A model generated the notes under the pieces. The model was not told where the DNA came from. It ran no database searches and was given only the letters and a program-made list of their open reading frames with translations. From Lunularia cruciata (lineage: Eukaryota; Streptophyta; Marchantiopsida; Lunulariales; Lunulariaceae): a stretch of 64,000 bases of DNA. The DNA lies in assembly GCA_948567375.1 (NCBI GenBank), contig OX419758.1, positions 48,613,001 through 48,677,000 on the forward strand, given 5' to 3'. Shown in pieces: positions 47,483-59,680 of the stretch. The translations under genes were made by a program, and so were the position numbers. The first letter of the stretch is position 1, and each line of letters begins with the position of its first letter.

Positions 47483-48960
47483 GTTACCTTTGGAGTGTAA
47501 GTGATGATCGAATAGGAAGGGATAGCTTATCCACAGAAGGAAGTCAAGAATTCAGTCTGCATAGCCGAATTGATCTGGGGCCGAACGGCTCCCGGAACTT
47601 CTCACGAAATGTTTCCCTCGTGTGAGTATAGTATCCACGCCATGAAAAAGTAGTCAGGACAGTCGAGAAGAACAAAGAGGACGATATCGATTACAGTAAA
47701 TTAGACTGAACGAAAATGAAGTACAGTAGTGATGAAAAGCAGAAAAATGGCAAGGAGAGAATACAGCGAATCTGATGGGATCATGGGGTGTACAGTTACT
47801 TCTGTGTCCAACCTGCATAACTGTACTATCCTAACTTTTAGAGACATTCTGACGGACAGTTATGTATTAGGATATGAACCCATCCTACCGAGACCGAATG
47901 CCCCTTCGTTTCTAGCCAAAGGGTGTACACTGTTTTACTCATGATACTTAATAGGGAGGATTATTTACATCCATGATGATTACAACCCAAACCGGATAAT
48001 TTTAAGCCGTCATGAATGAAGGTTAGCAGCCAGCTAGCTAGTAGACACAGTGCTGTAGTAGATCATAATCAGACCCCCTGGACTTGTTTCTTAACAGAAT
48101 GGATGTACCCAGCCTACGTAGACAACGTCTTAGAGTAGAATCTCTCATGTATCTGAGAACATCTAATGTCTGTATATTTCTCAACCAACCAAAATGTAAG
48201 CATAGACTTAGCTCAATCTCCGATGTAAAGAAGGCAGGCAGACGTCAATTCAGTAAAGTCGGCTTGAAGTTCTTTTTCAGCATTTTCTTGCATCCAAATC
48301 CGTTTTATCAAGACATGTTGTAGTCTATGACGATCAACCTCTTTGAAATTTGAATCTGTGCTTGAGAATCTGTCAGAGTGCGGAAATTGTGCTATCTGTT
48401 GCACCCTGCACTAAAATGTAACATCGACACGCCGCAGCTTCTCCATAGGAACACTTGATCGAACCTCTCCCCAGGTTGAAAACAAAGAATTATTGGAAGG
48501 TAGGAAGACATCTGTGTAAGCTGGTTGAATCGGTTCAGTCGGAAATCTCGGTGCTAAATTATATAGCGTTCTGCATAACCTGCATATATAGGCGGACGCT
48601 TCTTTCTTACTTCTGGAAATTTCTGAGAATCTTTGTCACAGTTTGAACTAATGCGGAAGGAGATCAAGAGGTCGTGTGGTGCCTCTTGCTTGAGTCATTT
48701 AGAGAAGGCGTCGATCTCCCAATATGAAATAGACTTATCTAGGGATCCACAAATTTTACGGACCTGACTGGCCCAAAGCGAAAGCTGGTCCATGATGGAT
48801 AACTACCAACATGATCCTCTCCGGATTTCGGGAGATAAGAAACAACCATGTATCGCGTGTATTGAGTATTTTGCTCAAATTTTTCACAATTGGATAATAC
48901 TTTTTGCAACAAAAATCTTAGAAATAAGCATAATAATTCTTTTCGCATTTTAAATTTTAA
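47483..48960. other. 3' flank of the transporter gene
   Basis: The transporter 3' untranslated region must lie at the start of this stretch, but no single polyadenylation signal stands out. Composition stays close to that of the gene until about 48.9 kb. No other coding sequence is supported. Confidence 0.45.
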
Positions 48961-50887
48961 ATTATATATATATATATATTATGAGATATTTATTTCATAC
49001 AATTTCTCCTTTCATAGTGGTTGCTTTTGACCTAATCAGATGGATCTTCCAATTACGTTGTGTACTCGCCAGATTTAAAAAACGAAGCGAATCAAATTGA
49101 CACATTTTGACGGACAGTAAAAACAAATAACATTATAACATTTTTTTTGGTGGCAAATAATAATTGCGGAGGGTTATATATAAGTAAGCATATAAGTGAA
49201 AAGTATCGCGGAAATGTTTACTATTGTGAAGATAAAACTATATTTATTGCATGTTCACAAGGAAAATGATAATGTTTTTTAATATACTATAATAATTTTC
49301 TATCTTTGGTTGTGTAATATCAGACTTAAAAAGATAATCTCAATAGTGTTTCTTCTGTTTCATTCATAAAATATAACTAATCTAGGAGACATAATATTTT
49401 GCCATTAATGATTATGATTATTCCAAGGAATGGATAGTATCCCAGGTTCTACCTTTTCACTAGCTAATGTTTGAATATTTTAAAAGGAAAAGATGAATGA
49501 TAATGCTATGATTCATATAAAACATTAATTATTATTCTGATTGTGTAAATGAAGTAATAGCTGACCAACTACATATTATACATTATATATGATTTATGAC
49601 TAATTAATAATAATTATATGGATTGAACATAAAGTTATGAATTTTTCAAGTATCTCTTCTGCAATGATTTTAATAATGTGTAAGAGTATGAGATAAATAC
49701 CTCCTATCAAGACATGCAAGCGGTTCAGTGTCTAAGCTATGTTATATTAACCTTTTTGGAATTCATATAGTATAATAGCTTCACTATTTACCAACAGCAG
49801 ATACCTAAAATATATTTTAACTTTGGGTCCAACTAGTTTCTTTACAATAATACAATTTTTGGTGGTATTCGCTAAACTACTTTAGCTAAGCTCATTGAAT
49901 GAATTTTAAGTTGAGTTAACCTAATTTTAAAGATTGACTGGCCAAATATAAACGGAAAACTTGGATATTACAATTAGTCTACAATGTCAATTTTTGTTAA
50001 TGGTTAGATGTCCACTCTGTATAGGTTAACAGGTGGATTTTAATATTATTTTGGACGGATGACAACCAAGTAATTTTAAATATACTAAGAACCGATTAAT
50101 ACAGATGCTGGAATTGAAACATAGCATATGATATAAGAAGAAAACCGAAACCAAATACTTAGAGAGTTAGAGCTATGAGAAGTAATCAAGTTATTAAATT
50201 GCTAATATATATTGAGCATGTACATCCTGCAAATAATTATTATTTTTTAAATTATCTAACTTAGAATTTTATGATAAATTTTCCAATAAGTGGATATTTT
50301 AATATTAAAAGTAAATTTGTCTAATTTTTCCTTGATATATGTGTGGAAGTAAAATTACAACTATTAAAACCTGAATTTAGAAATTTTACCAAAGCATAAT
50401 ATAATCAAATCAAATAAAAATTATTTTATCAAATACAATGAGAATTTCTTTAATATCAACTTATTATTTTACTACTTATAAAGATAATAAAGAAATTAAA
50501 ATTAGTTTATATTATTCATTGAAAATATGAACAAATTTATTAATGAAAATTGCTATAAAAATATAAAATCTGTTTCCACAATATAATCTATTATTTTTAT
50601 GATTATATATTCACTCTTCCTTGCTTGCTACAACATCCAATGTCCTAGTTAAACAAATTGTAGATGCAATTAGCTAATAGTATGGATTGTTTTGTACTAC
50701 GTACAAAAAAACTCCACACTATCACGATACAAACTCCATAATATTACAATACCATACAATATTATGTACTGTATTAAAACTGCTGTACTTGAGGAGCTTG
50801 AAAATGGTGGGTATGTAAATTGGATCCAAATAAGCAATATATACAAGACAACCGAAAGGATGAGGAGACCTCATTAAGCCATACAAT
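48961..50887. other. AT-rich spacer, no gene
   Basis: Very AT-rich, starting with a (TA)n run (48963-48979). The last 40 bp before the Harbinger end (50852-50887) are a copy of the dispersed GGATGAGGAGACC motif, so the transposon inserted beside or into that repeat. Confidence 0.5.
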
Positions 50888-50905
50888 AGGGGGTTTCAGA
50901 AATAG
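50888..50905. repeat. Left terminal inverted repeat, Harbinger copy B
   Basis: AGGGGGTTTCAGAAATAG, inverse of the right ends of copies A and B. A run of G at the tip is typical for PIF/Harbinger. Confidence 0.7.
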
Positions 50906-51385
50906 ATTTGACGGATGTCTAAGGGATTCTTAACAAACTTTGTAATATATTTTAGTGAACTCTGTAACCAGACTAGAGTGTAATAACTAAACGCTATGTA
51001 AATTCAGTTATGGAATATTTTATCCAAATTGCATTCATTTATAAAACTCAAGCTTTATGTTTCAGATGTTTAGGAATGCCGTAACTAAATAAATGATTGT
51101 CAGACAAAGTGAAGTGTTTTCTCAAGAGGATGGACACGTGGTTAGATGAATCAAAGATATTTATGATTTGGTTTGCATATTCAAGATCCAAATGCACCAC
51201 CTTAACAATTCAAAATTCTAAACTCCAATTCACAACCCTCCCGGGCAAATGTGTGAGTTGTCAAGCAACTAACAGTTTTGTAGTTTTGCATTGGCATGGG
51301 AAATGATCAGTGCTGCCGTGCGGCAACCAAGAAATTGATTAGGGGTGGAGGAATTTGACGCAATGAGTGCAACAATTTTATTGCA

Positions 51386-52679
51386 ATGGGAGATCAAGTA
51401 CCTTCTTTTAGTGCAGGAGACTCACTTTTCAACGTTGATCCAAAATCTATAGAGTCATCTTTGGATTTGCAACCTCAACAACCATTAGGGGAATTTGGAG
51501 ACCTATTGAGGATGGCATCATCTGCACTGGTCAAAATAAAGAAGGATGAACAATTTTGCATGGCAACACACCATTATAGCAAAATACTAGATTATTTAGA
51601 GGACCCTGAGCATTTTGCACAAATTCATGGTGGGAATTGCAAAAAGCACATTCAGAAAGCTACCGCATTTAATTTCATGGCAACCTTTTTTATTAAGGAG
51701 GGACAAGGATTTCCTACTTCTATGACATGTGACAGGCTTTACAAGAAATGGTTGCGGTACATGAAACAATACAAAGAAACTTGAGAGCTTAAGAACAAGT
51801 CTATTGGAGAAGGAATATGGCAAGGAGTAGAGAACTATAAAAGATAAATTGAATGTGCCTGCATTTTGCAAGAATGGAAGCCATGTTTGGGACCAAAGCT
51901 AACATAAGTACACACCTGAAGTGGTAATTTTAGGAGATTTTAATCTCACTTCAAGTGAGATTTGTGGCAAGGAGGAGGTACATGAAGGTGCACAAGAGTG
52001 CTCGCAATTCCCATCTCCTCCAGAGGTGGTGCTCCCTGACTCGGGTCCCCAGTTGGTCACAAACACCCAAGGGGTGGAAAGTATACCAAGTAGCATGGAC
52101 AATGGAATCCTATCACCCGAGGATGAGTCTCCATTTGTTCCTTTGATCGAAGCATCGCCTTTCATTACACCACCACCTTTAACTTCTACAAGGGATGGAT
52201 CTGAGGGTGCTTTCATTGACTAAGAAGTGGAATGTGACCCAAAGAGGAGGAAAAGTGGAATATAAGCAAGTAAGGTACACAAGTTGTCACCTAGTATGTC
52301 ATTGTCTCATGATTTAGCAAAAATTAGGTTGTTGAAGGCCGATACTATAGAATCCAAGGAGAGGTTACGACTAGCTAAACTAAAAGCCACCAACATGAGG
52401 AAAAGAGAGAAAACAATGATGAGAATGGAAGCAAAGTGGGTTAGATTAAAGACAGAGAAGATGAAAATTGAAATTGAGAAAAAATTGAGCACAGATAGAA
52501 GGAAAGCTAGGACAGACAAACACAAATTTAAGGAGAAGAGTTTGGAATCAAAGCACACTCATGAAACCAAAATGAGTCTCATACAGGTAGGGAAAACTCC
52601 CGAGGAGATAAGTAACTATTTCAAAGTGTTCACTCAAGTTCAACGTCCATCCTACTCTATTGATAGTGATAGAAAATAG
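51386..52679 (+). pseudogene. Trihelix/Myb-like DNA-binding ORF (Harbinger ORF1-like), broken
   Basis: An ATG at 51386 opens 132 codons. Residues 55-132 contain a helix-rich stretch ending TSMTCDRLYKKWLRYMKQYK, the C-x(3-4)-KW-x-Y-x-K-x-Y pattern of trihelix/Myb-like domains. A TGA ends it at 51784. Coding-like sequence continues in another frame: an acidic proline-rich linker (51921-52222), then a strongly basic coiled coil (52284-52679; MRMEAKWVRLKTEKMKIEIE). Harbinger elements normally encode such a Myb-like protein, which helps the transposase reach the element ends. Two or three disabling changes are visible. Its orientation is opposite to the transposase. Confidence 0.55.
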
Positions 52680-52850
52680 TATACCAACATGTAACCTTTA
52701 TTATGATTATAATAAAGATGAGTTATGGATAAATGCTGCTAGTCCCTAGTTGTTATCTCCCATATTTTTTCTTTGCTGCACCTAGTCTGCCCAAGATGCT
52801 ATAAGTTGCCACTCAATGCCGCCTATAACTCTTTTTTGCCTGCCACCACC
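52680..52850. other. Short spacer downstream of ORF1
   Basis: AT-rich with an AATAAAG at about 52711, a possible polyadenylation signal for the ORF1 transcript (about 30 bp after the last frame closes). Confidence 0.35.
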
Positions 52851-52994
52851 ACTTGTTACTACTTGTCACCACTCGTCACTGCTCATCGCTGATCATCCCT
52901 ACTTGTCCCTGCTCGTCCCCGCTTGTTGCCGCTTGTCCCCGCTTGTCACCGCTCATCTCTACTCATCCCTGCTTGTCGCCGCTCAATGCCACTC
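52851..52994. repeat. 10-bp minisatellite, about 14 units
   Basis: Degenerate tandem repeat with unit (G/A)CT(T/C)(G/A)TC(A/C)C(C/T), e.g. GCTTGTCCCC, GCTTGTCACC, ACTCATCCCT. The period is exactly 10 across the whole stretch. It is GC-rich compared with its surroundings. Confidence 0.9.
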
Positions 52995-53638
52995 TTAATT
53001 AAATTAAGGCCAGAGCCACTCATAGGCACTCAAAAATGGTGGTAGGCACTTGTAGGTGTTGGCTTGTTGGAGCTCGTCAATGCGTGTAAACGCTTGTTGG
53101 TGTTGAGTGACGCCTGTACAAGGTTAAGTGTGGTGGCTAGTGATGTGAGTGGTGCACATATGTGCCCGGGTTGTACATATAGGTGCCAAGTGATGTCTAG
53201 TTTGATGCACAAGGCACAATTGAGTATATAGTACATGAAAATATGAGAGTTGAACAAAATTATGAGAATTACACAAGTGTAAACTAAAATATATATGAGT
53301 ATAAAAGATAAATGTATACATGGGGATAAATGAACAAAATATGTATATAAATGAGGGGCCAATAAAACCTAAACGTGTGACTATGGTAGAGGAAGAGGTG
53401 AAGAAGAAGAGGGAGATGTACCTTGGTGTCTAAGTGCTACTACTGCGTCCTTAAGTCTATGATGGTATACATGATGTTGAATCCTAAATGGACTCAATGA
53501 CCACCATAGGGGCCACTTGCTCTCATCCAAGTCTTGGTGCCTGATACTACTAGCAAGAAGATAATATGTCACTACTATAAGAACTCAGTCTACTTGATGT
53601 CCACTCCTCTTCTGCCCAACTAATAGCGGGCCTGTTGT
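52995..53638. other. Harbinger copy B spacer, no gene
   Basis: Contains G/T-rich short repeats of the CACTTGTAGGTG type, then AT-rich sequence. The open frames on minus are low in complexity and were not accepted. Confidence 0.4.
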
Positions 53639-54378
53639 TGTAATACTCCGAGGACAAGAGAAGAGAGAAAACACATATTGCACACTCAAACAATCGATGC
53701 CCCAAAGGAGCACCTTCTCTTTATTATATAGGCAAAGAGGATCTCCGCCAAGGAAGCTCCACCAGAGGATTAGGGACATAGATAGGTGACATGTCAGCAA
53801 GCTCCACCCTTGGATTGCTTACTTGGATGGGTGACATGTCTGGTCTAGGTCCTATCTGGTTGGTCAAACAAGCTTTGACCGGAGGGAATCTTTTAGGGAA
53901 TCTTCCTGTAGGAATCTCAAAATCACGTGAGTAAGGTACCATTGGAAAGCTCTTGATGAGACAAAGCATGGGGAGGGAAGGCCAGCCTCTCCTCCATTGG
54001 TGGGGGGGATTTTGCACATTTTTGAGGCCTAATTCATCCGTTTAGGCCTCCAAAATTACCTTCAAAGATTTCAAGCATATTTCGGTTCGTACTCTATTAG
54101 TAGAAGTCCCCTTTTGGTGATACCTCTTTCTGATCTGTTTAGTCCATCATGTGTAACATCCTTCCATATATTACCAAACCAATTCTCACCTTTAAATCAT
54201 ATGTCTAGTTATTGGTTCTAAGGTTCTCAAGTCTATTTTGGTTTCTGCCCTATTAGTAGAAGTACTCTTTTGGTGATACTTCTATCTTACCTATTTTGAC
54301 CATCATGTATAACATCATTCTAGATGTTACCAAACCAAATTTCACATCTAGATCATATGGCTAGCTCTTGGTATTATA
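53639..54378 (-). mobile_element. Solo LTR of the third family, in Harbinger copy B
   Basis: Runs TGTAATACTCC...GGTATTATA (740 bp) and is flanked by GTTGT (53634-53638) and ATTGT (54379-54383), a 5-bp duplication with one G/A difference. It is the inverse of 14772-15503 and the same orientation as 59734-60476. The strand is inferred from the TATA/AATAAA-like stretch read on minus at about 53720-53735. Confidence 0.88.
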
Positions 54379-55369
54379 ATTGTCATGGACAAATCTGTCC
54401 AAAGCACTCATCAGAGGGTTAAATGACCAAGTGTATGATGTTCTAAGTACCCTATAAGGACGGAAGTGGGTAGGGTGGATAGCACCATGTAGATGGTTCC
54501 TATAATAAGAGAGTGCAAAACTATCTATGATCAAAGATCACGAAGAGGTAAACCTAATGAAGTAAGAAATTCATATGATCTAACTCTAAGTCCTCTGAAC
54601 TCAGAATCTCGCTGGATATTTGCAGAACACAAACAGGCCATGAGGCAAGACCTGGTGTGAACTCCCCCCGGGAGTTTGGACCACTGCCACATGCTCCGTA
54701 GCAACCACTCCACTCCATTCGGAGTAAGATCTATCCACTCAAAGCATAGCAAACAGAACAAGATGGAATGGCTAACACCAAGACGGGCTACCCATCCTAC
54801 AGGCCCGCCCTGTGTGTGAGGGCACCAACCATACCTAGTCATCTTGCTCTCCCATGCACAAAAACTAATAGCACCATGAATCCATAATGATGCAAAACAA
54901 GTAACATCCACAATAATAATCTTCTTCCTTAAGAAGCCTGGCAAGAGGATACGTGGAATATACTCTCCTGATAGACAAATCCTCACTCTAAACTCAATTT
55001 GAGTGCCTTGAGTCTCCACACTATGAGGTAACAAATGGGTGGCATCAGTCTAGGTCTACATCTCATGATGAGTATGGGTCTGGCAGGCAATAGTACGTAG
55101 TCTCGGTCCAAGATAAGCCACACAAGCCCTCATCTGAGCTAGCCTACTCTCACTCTCCTCTACCTAAACATATGCACTCTCGCACCTCTTTATAGCATAT
55201 GTTAACTCTCGTGCCTGATTCTGTAATTGGATCCTATAACCCCCCGCCATGGCAAAGGCACCTAGTATGTCCAAGTCCAAGTCAGCTAATCTTTGCTCTT
55301 TCTCCATCTTAGAAGTAAGCAAGGTCTGATGCCTCTCTTCCTTTGTAGAAAGTACATCCTCTAGCTCAC

Positions 55370-55640
55370 AAAGGAGTCTTTCTCACTCAAGTAGTAATCT
55401 CTATCTCTCCTCTACACTCTCTAATCTACTCTCACGCTCAAGCAATAATCTCTCTCTCTCTCTCCTCTACACTCTCTCATCTACTCTCGCGCTCAAGCAG
55501 TAATCTCTCTTTCTTCTCTATACTCTCCAATCTACTCTCACGCTCAAGCACTAATCTCTCTCTCTCTCTCTCTCCTCTACACTCTCCAATCTACTCTCAT
55601 GCTCTAGGAGATTTCTCTCTCTACACTTAACCACTTGACT
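55370..55640. repeat. CTCT-rich tandem repeat encoding the coiled coil
   Basis: Five or so units of about 54 bp share CTCCACACTCT-(C/A)A-TCTACTCTC-CGCTC-AAGCA-TAATCTCTC-type sequence with (CT)n runs of varying length. On minus each unit encodes about 18 residues of heptad-like ERESRLE-type sequence. The matching array in copy A lies at about 20560-20760. Confidence 0.75.
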
Positions 55641-55995
55641 GAGTGGCTAAGTGTAGTGTAAAATATGATTGATGTCAACTAAACAAGAAGGAGGTGAAGG
55701 TACTCTGAAATGCATGGGATCACCAACCCCCTCCACAGACATAGAAAGTGGTGAAGGGGAAGAAGAGGGAAAAGGAGCTATCTCAACAAAGGATAAGGGT
55801 TGTGTCTCAACACAAATCTGCTGAACACCTATTCACAAGTGGTACATATAGTTATCCATCAAGTACAAATTCATATTAGAATTTCAGAAATACACCAAGT
55901 TCACAAGTTCATTGATTAAAGCTTCTTAAATCAACTCATTTATTAAATCTGGTAATGGTATATACAAAAGAACTTTGTATATTTTCCAACATACA

Positions 55996-56018
55996 ATATA
56001 TATATATATATATATATG
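55996..56018. repeat. (TA)n microsatellite
   Basis: Eleven uninterrupted TA units in the AT-rich gap of the coiled-coil gene. Confidence 0.95.
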
Positions 56019-56699
56019 AGAAAAGTCAAACCTAATTAATCACTCACCATCCTCATCCTCCACATCATTAGTAGTCTCGATCTCATCCAAGCTATATGCA
56101 TCTTCATGATCATCACCATGCTCTCCCTCGTGTATAATCTCTTCCTCTCCATCACGTCCTCCTCTGGAATGAAACCTCTCTTCACAAAGAGATGAGTGAG
56201 TATCTGCCTAAGGAAGGTGACCCTGAACTTGCATCCCATAGGACTACTCAATTGGCTTTGCAAACTCTCCACCTCTGCAATGATAGCTCTAAATGCTAAC
56301 TCTCCTTAATCATAATCCTCCACACCAAATCTCCTCAACTTGGTCTTGGTGTTGAGTACCAAATGCTCGTGTACAATCTTGGGCATAATAGTGGGTGCAA
56401 CAAGTGCAACCATCAACTAGAACAAAGCTCTAAATGCAGGATACACACATTGCCTTGCAAGATATCTTTTTGCAACCCTATCCCTTTGTGGAAACCAATC
56501 TGAAACAGTTGTGTAATGGACTGTCCTCTGTCTTGGTATTCTCCTCCTTGGCATGGCAAGTGCATCTCTAACTATATCTATGTCAATTGAAACTGCCTCC
56601 CTCTTACCAAACATGTGCAAGAGACCTTGTCCCACAAACTCACACACTCTTAACATGGAAGGACCTGCAAAACCCACCAAGAAAAAACCTCAATTACAT

Positions 56700-58440
56700 A
56701 GACTCAAGACATTGGGTGCCACTCGCCGCTGCTCGGGACAAGAAAAAATCAGCAAATGTTGTTGGGGGCCTCTTGTCGCCACCACGGAGCACCGCTTGGG
56801 GATGTCCAAAGGCGTGCTGGGATAGTCCCATCATGCAAGGCGCCAAGAGGTCACCCAATGCCACGCGTCAATGCACTAAAAGGCACAGTAGCACTGGAAG
56901 CCGCTGTGGGACAGTGGTTTTCAAGAAGGACCGCCAAATGCCACTAAGTGACGCTCAGAGCCACTAGAAGGCACTCACACAAAAGGTTCAGGGTATAGGG
57001 TCAGATGGCGCTTGGGGATGCTAGGGGTGCTAAGGGATGGTGCGGGATAGGGCTGGAAGGCATTGACAATTTTGATGCTTTTCATGCATAAATCACAATC
57101 TTGAGTTGTTGGAAAGTGTGAAAGTAGAGAGAAATGAATAGAAAAAAATTAAGAAGGTTTGAATAATACCTCTGGATGTGGATAGTGAAGTCCAAGTGTC
57201 ATTTTGAGTCCAAGTGGAATTTTGAGTCTAATTACGTCTAGATCGACGTCCTAAATTCTCGAGATAGCAGTTCAAATCTGATGTTTGTCCAACTAGCACC
57301 ACTTGATGAAATTCACTGGGTGTCAAATGGTATGAAAAGCTATGAGCCAATCTCCTTCCTGAGTATTTCTCATGTCAGGCCCGTCAACTATCTTTTCATA
57401 TCCCCAGATTTCTGCCATGGTTCAAATTCAGTATGCTCTTCTTGGAAAATCTCCCTTCTCTATCTATTGAATGTTCTCCTTCTCTCTTGCTTTTTCTCTT
57501 GAATCTCCTACTCTTTCTCTCAAATCTCAAATGCTCTCTTCCTCTCAAATTCTGATTTTTTCTCTTCCTCTAAAAGTTCCAACTCTCTCCTTCAACAACA
57601 AGTTTTCCTACCTCATTCGAGTTTGCCTGCCTCCTCAAGTTTGCCTCTTTTGAGTTTGCACCCTTCAAACACACCCCATGCAGCAAAATGACTCCTTCCC
57701 AAACCAACAGCAAAATGACTCTTGAACACCCCACACTCCCACACTCACAAAATGACATACTCATGAAATGACTTCTGTTCAAATTTGAAGTTTATATAGC
57801 CCCACGTAGGAGAGAAAGTTTGAATATCCAAACATCCAAAATGTGCACATTCGATGGAAGAATCAATATTTGAGAGAAAAAAACTGAAATCTGAGTGGCA
57901 ACATGCGGCACTCCATGTTGCCAATGGGCGCACCCAAGCGTTACAATTATTGTGCAGCACCTACCAGCGCCACTTGGTGCCAATGGGTGCAATAATCTTT
58001 TCAGTAGGAGTGTGGTTCCCAACGTCTTCCAACGTGACAAGCGCCATTGCATGGCACCTTCCAAGCGGCGCTGACGGGCATCAATTAGCGCAAAGAATTT
58101 TTTTTCTCAAGTTGGAGGGCGTCCCAAGCGTGTATTAGTGCAATTGCACTGCGTCTACTAGCATCATAGGGCCACTTAAAATTTTTTTACAACAACATAT
58201 AGCTACTTTGAAGTGTAAACTTGCCTAACACCACACCACACTGTGTAACTGTTAGCTCGGGCACTACAAATGTACAGGTTAAGCCCCCGAGAATTCTTTT
58301 GGCATCACGCAAATTCTTATTCCAATATTACATAAAGATACATTCATGGTCTAAGTTAGAGACTCATGGTCTAAGTTACAAGAATATGGGATATGAGATG
58401 AGGAATTGAAAAATAAACAATTACTACATGGAAACTCACT
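56700..58440. other. Harbinger copy B internal spacer
   Basis: Aligns with 21850-23750 of copy A. GC-richer parts (56700-57060, 57890-58150) are made of GCCACT/GGCGCC-type short repeats. Neither strand holds a convincing gene; open frames differ between the two copies. Confidence 0.45.
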
Positions 58441-58479
58441 CAATCGAGTATATCATCATTATGATAATTGGGGCAATGT

Positions 58480-59475
58480 TGCATCACCCTTGATCTACTT
58501 TCTTCTCTACCAAGTTCTATACCATGAGAAGACATTTCTGAATCTATTCTATTTCCTTTGTAAACCCGCCATCATCATCTGACCAAAGGTATGACTTATT
58601 GATTAAAAAATTATGTAAAATAATACATACAAACACCCACTTTAACAAATAAGCATTTCTACTATTGTCTTTGAGTTGTACTCTTAACTCACAAAGAGAA
58701 TGCCATCTAGCTTTCAATACTCCTATACAATGTTCATTTATACACTTACCTCTGGAAAAATGTATAATTCTCCTTTTCATCACAAATCACTGCGCCATTT
58801 ATAGAATATGAATCCGTGCGGCTGAAATATATTTCTCCGTCCATTGTTGGTTGAGCTGCAAGAGGAAACAATGTTCCATCTACCAAACCAACACAACCAA
58901 GAAAAACTTTAGATATCCTCCTCCTCTCCTTGAGCTTGGGCCAAGCAACTTGACTCCTCATCGCATCTAATATAGCTATCATAACTTTATCAGTAAAATT
59001 AATTAATGAACCACCACTAATGCCCCAAATATTTAAACACCATGCAACACAAGCTCCATTGCCGTGATGCCCAAATCTATCCAAGGCTAGGGCAACTTGG
59101 ATCCACACGGGTGTTTGCTCTCTTTGCTACCTTTTCTCAAAAATTGTGTGTCTTAATCAAATCCACTAATGTTAAAAAAGAATTGACAACCATTCTAGTA
59201 AGCTGGCCAAAAGGCCTTAGTATTGAGATTTCTAAAATACTCCATCACAAACTCTCTACTACAAGGATAAGTAACGTGGGGTTCCAAGTAGCGATGAGTA
59301 TGTGCATACTCCCACCCACTAATAAAAAATTCTAGCATATCTAAATCTCCTCTTAATTCATTGTCTTCATCTTCTAATCCTTGTAGTGATATCTCCAAAT
59401 CTAACCAAATCATCCATTGAATACATTTTCTAATTTTTCTAGTTAGTTTTGCACGAGTGCTCCCTCTCGGCATGA
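58480..59475 (-). pseudogene. PIF/Harbinger DDE transposase, copy B, catalytic centre deleted
   Basis: On minus the N-terminal part (59473-59195, with MLEFFISGWEYAHTHRYLEP) is open for 92 residues. A frameshifted middle leads to the 59108-58746 frame with the first Asp (GLVDGTLFPLAAQP) and YSINGAVICDEKENYTFF. There an intron donor (AGGTAAGTG) at about 58752 runs directly into NEHCIGVLKARWHSL, which holds the third acidic residue. Compared with copy A, the intron remainder and the exon with the second Asp (LGDS) are missing. The C-terminal frame (58783-58544) ends with the ILHNF pattern. This copy could not make an active enzyme. Confidence 0.8.
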
Positions 59476-59680
59476 CTTTCCTTTGGACTTTTATTCACCT
59501 CCCTCTCAGCATGACTTGACTCTGGATTTTTATTCACCACATATAACTCTTCATTGGGCAAAGTCACATCTCTATTCTTTGTGTTTATTCACCTTCCTCT
59601 GGGCATGACTTGACTTTGGATTTTTATTCACCACATATAACTCCTCATCGAGAAAAGTCACATCTCTATTCTCTATGTGT
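59460..59680. repeat. 94-bp direct repeat next to the transposase 5' end
   Basis: GCATGACTTGACT(C/T)TGG followed by TTTTTATTCACCACATATAACTC occurs at about 59509 and 59603. A partial third copy overlaps the transposase start at about 59470. It is followed directly by the 57-60-bp array. Confidence 0.75.

Larger units (their letters stand above)
54531..56690 (-). pseudogene. Coiled-coil protein of unknown family, copy B
   Basis: Read from the right on minus: 56680-56417 is an 87-residue frame (FVGQGLLHMFGKREAVSIDI, then TVSDWFPQRDRVAKRYLARQ). The frame continues to 56272-56036 (EVESLQSQLSSPMGCKFRVT, then RQILTHLFVKRGFIPEEDV) and becomes acidic. After an AT-rich gap with (TA)n (55800-56030, possibly an intron) comes a strikingly regular coiled coil at about 55640-55380 (repeated ERESRLE-V/I-EER, period about 18 residues). 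It ends in KMEKEQRLADLDLDILGAFA and the open 167-residue frame 55034-54531, rich in Trp and Cys. Stops separate the pieces. The same blocks occur in copy A, so it was a protein of the element or a captured host gene. No known domain was recognised. Confidence 0.5.

Noticed and set aside
56553-56967. Overlapping plus-strand frames of 63-126 residues
   Set aside because: They are the reverse of the conserved minus-strand WFPQRDRVAKRYL gene and of a GCCACT-type repeat.
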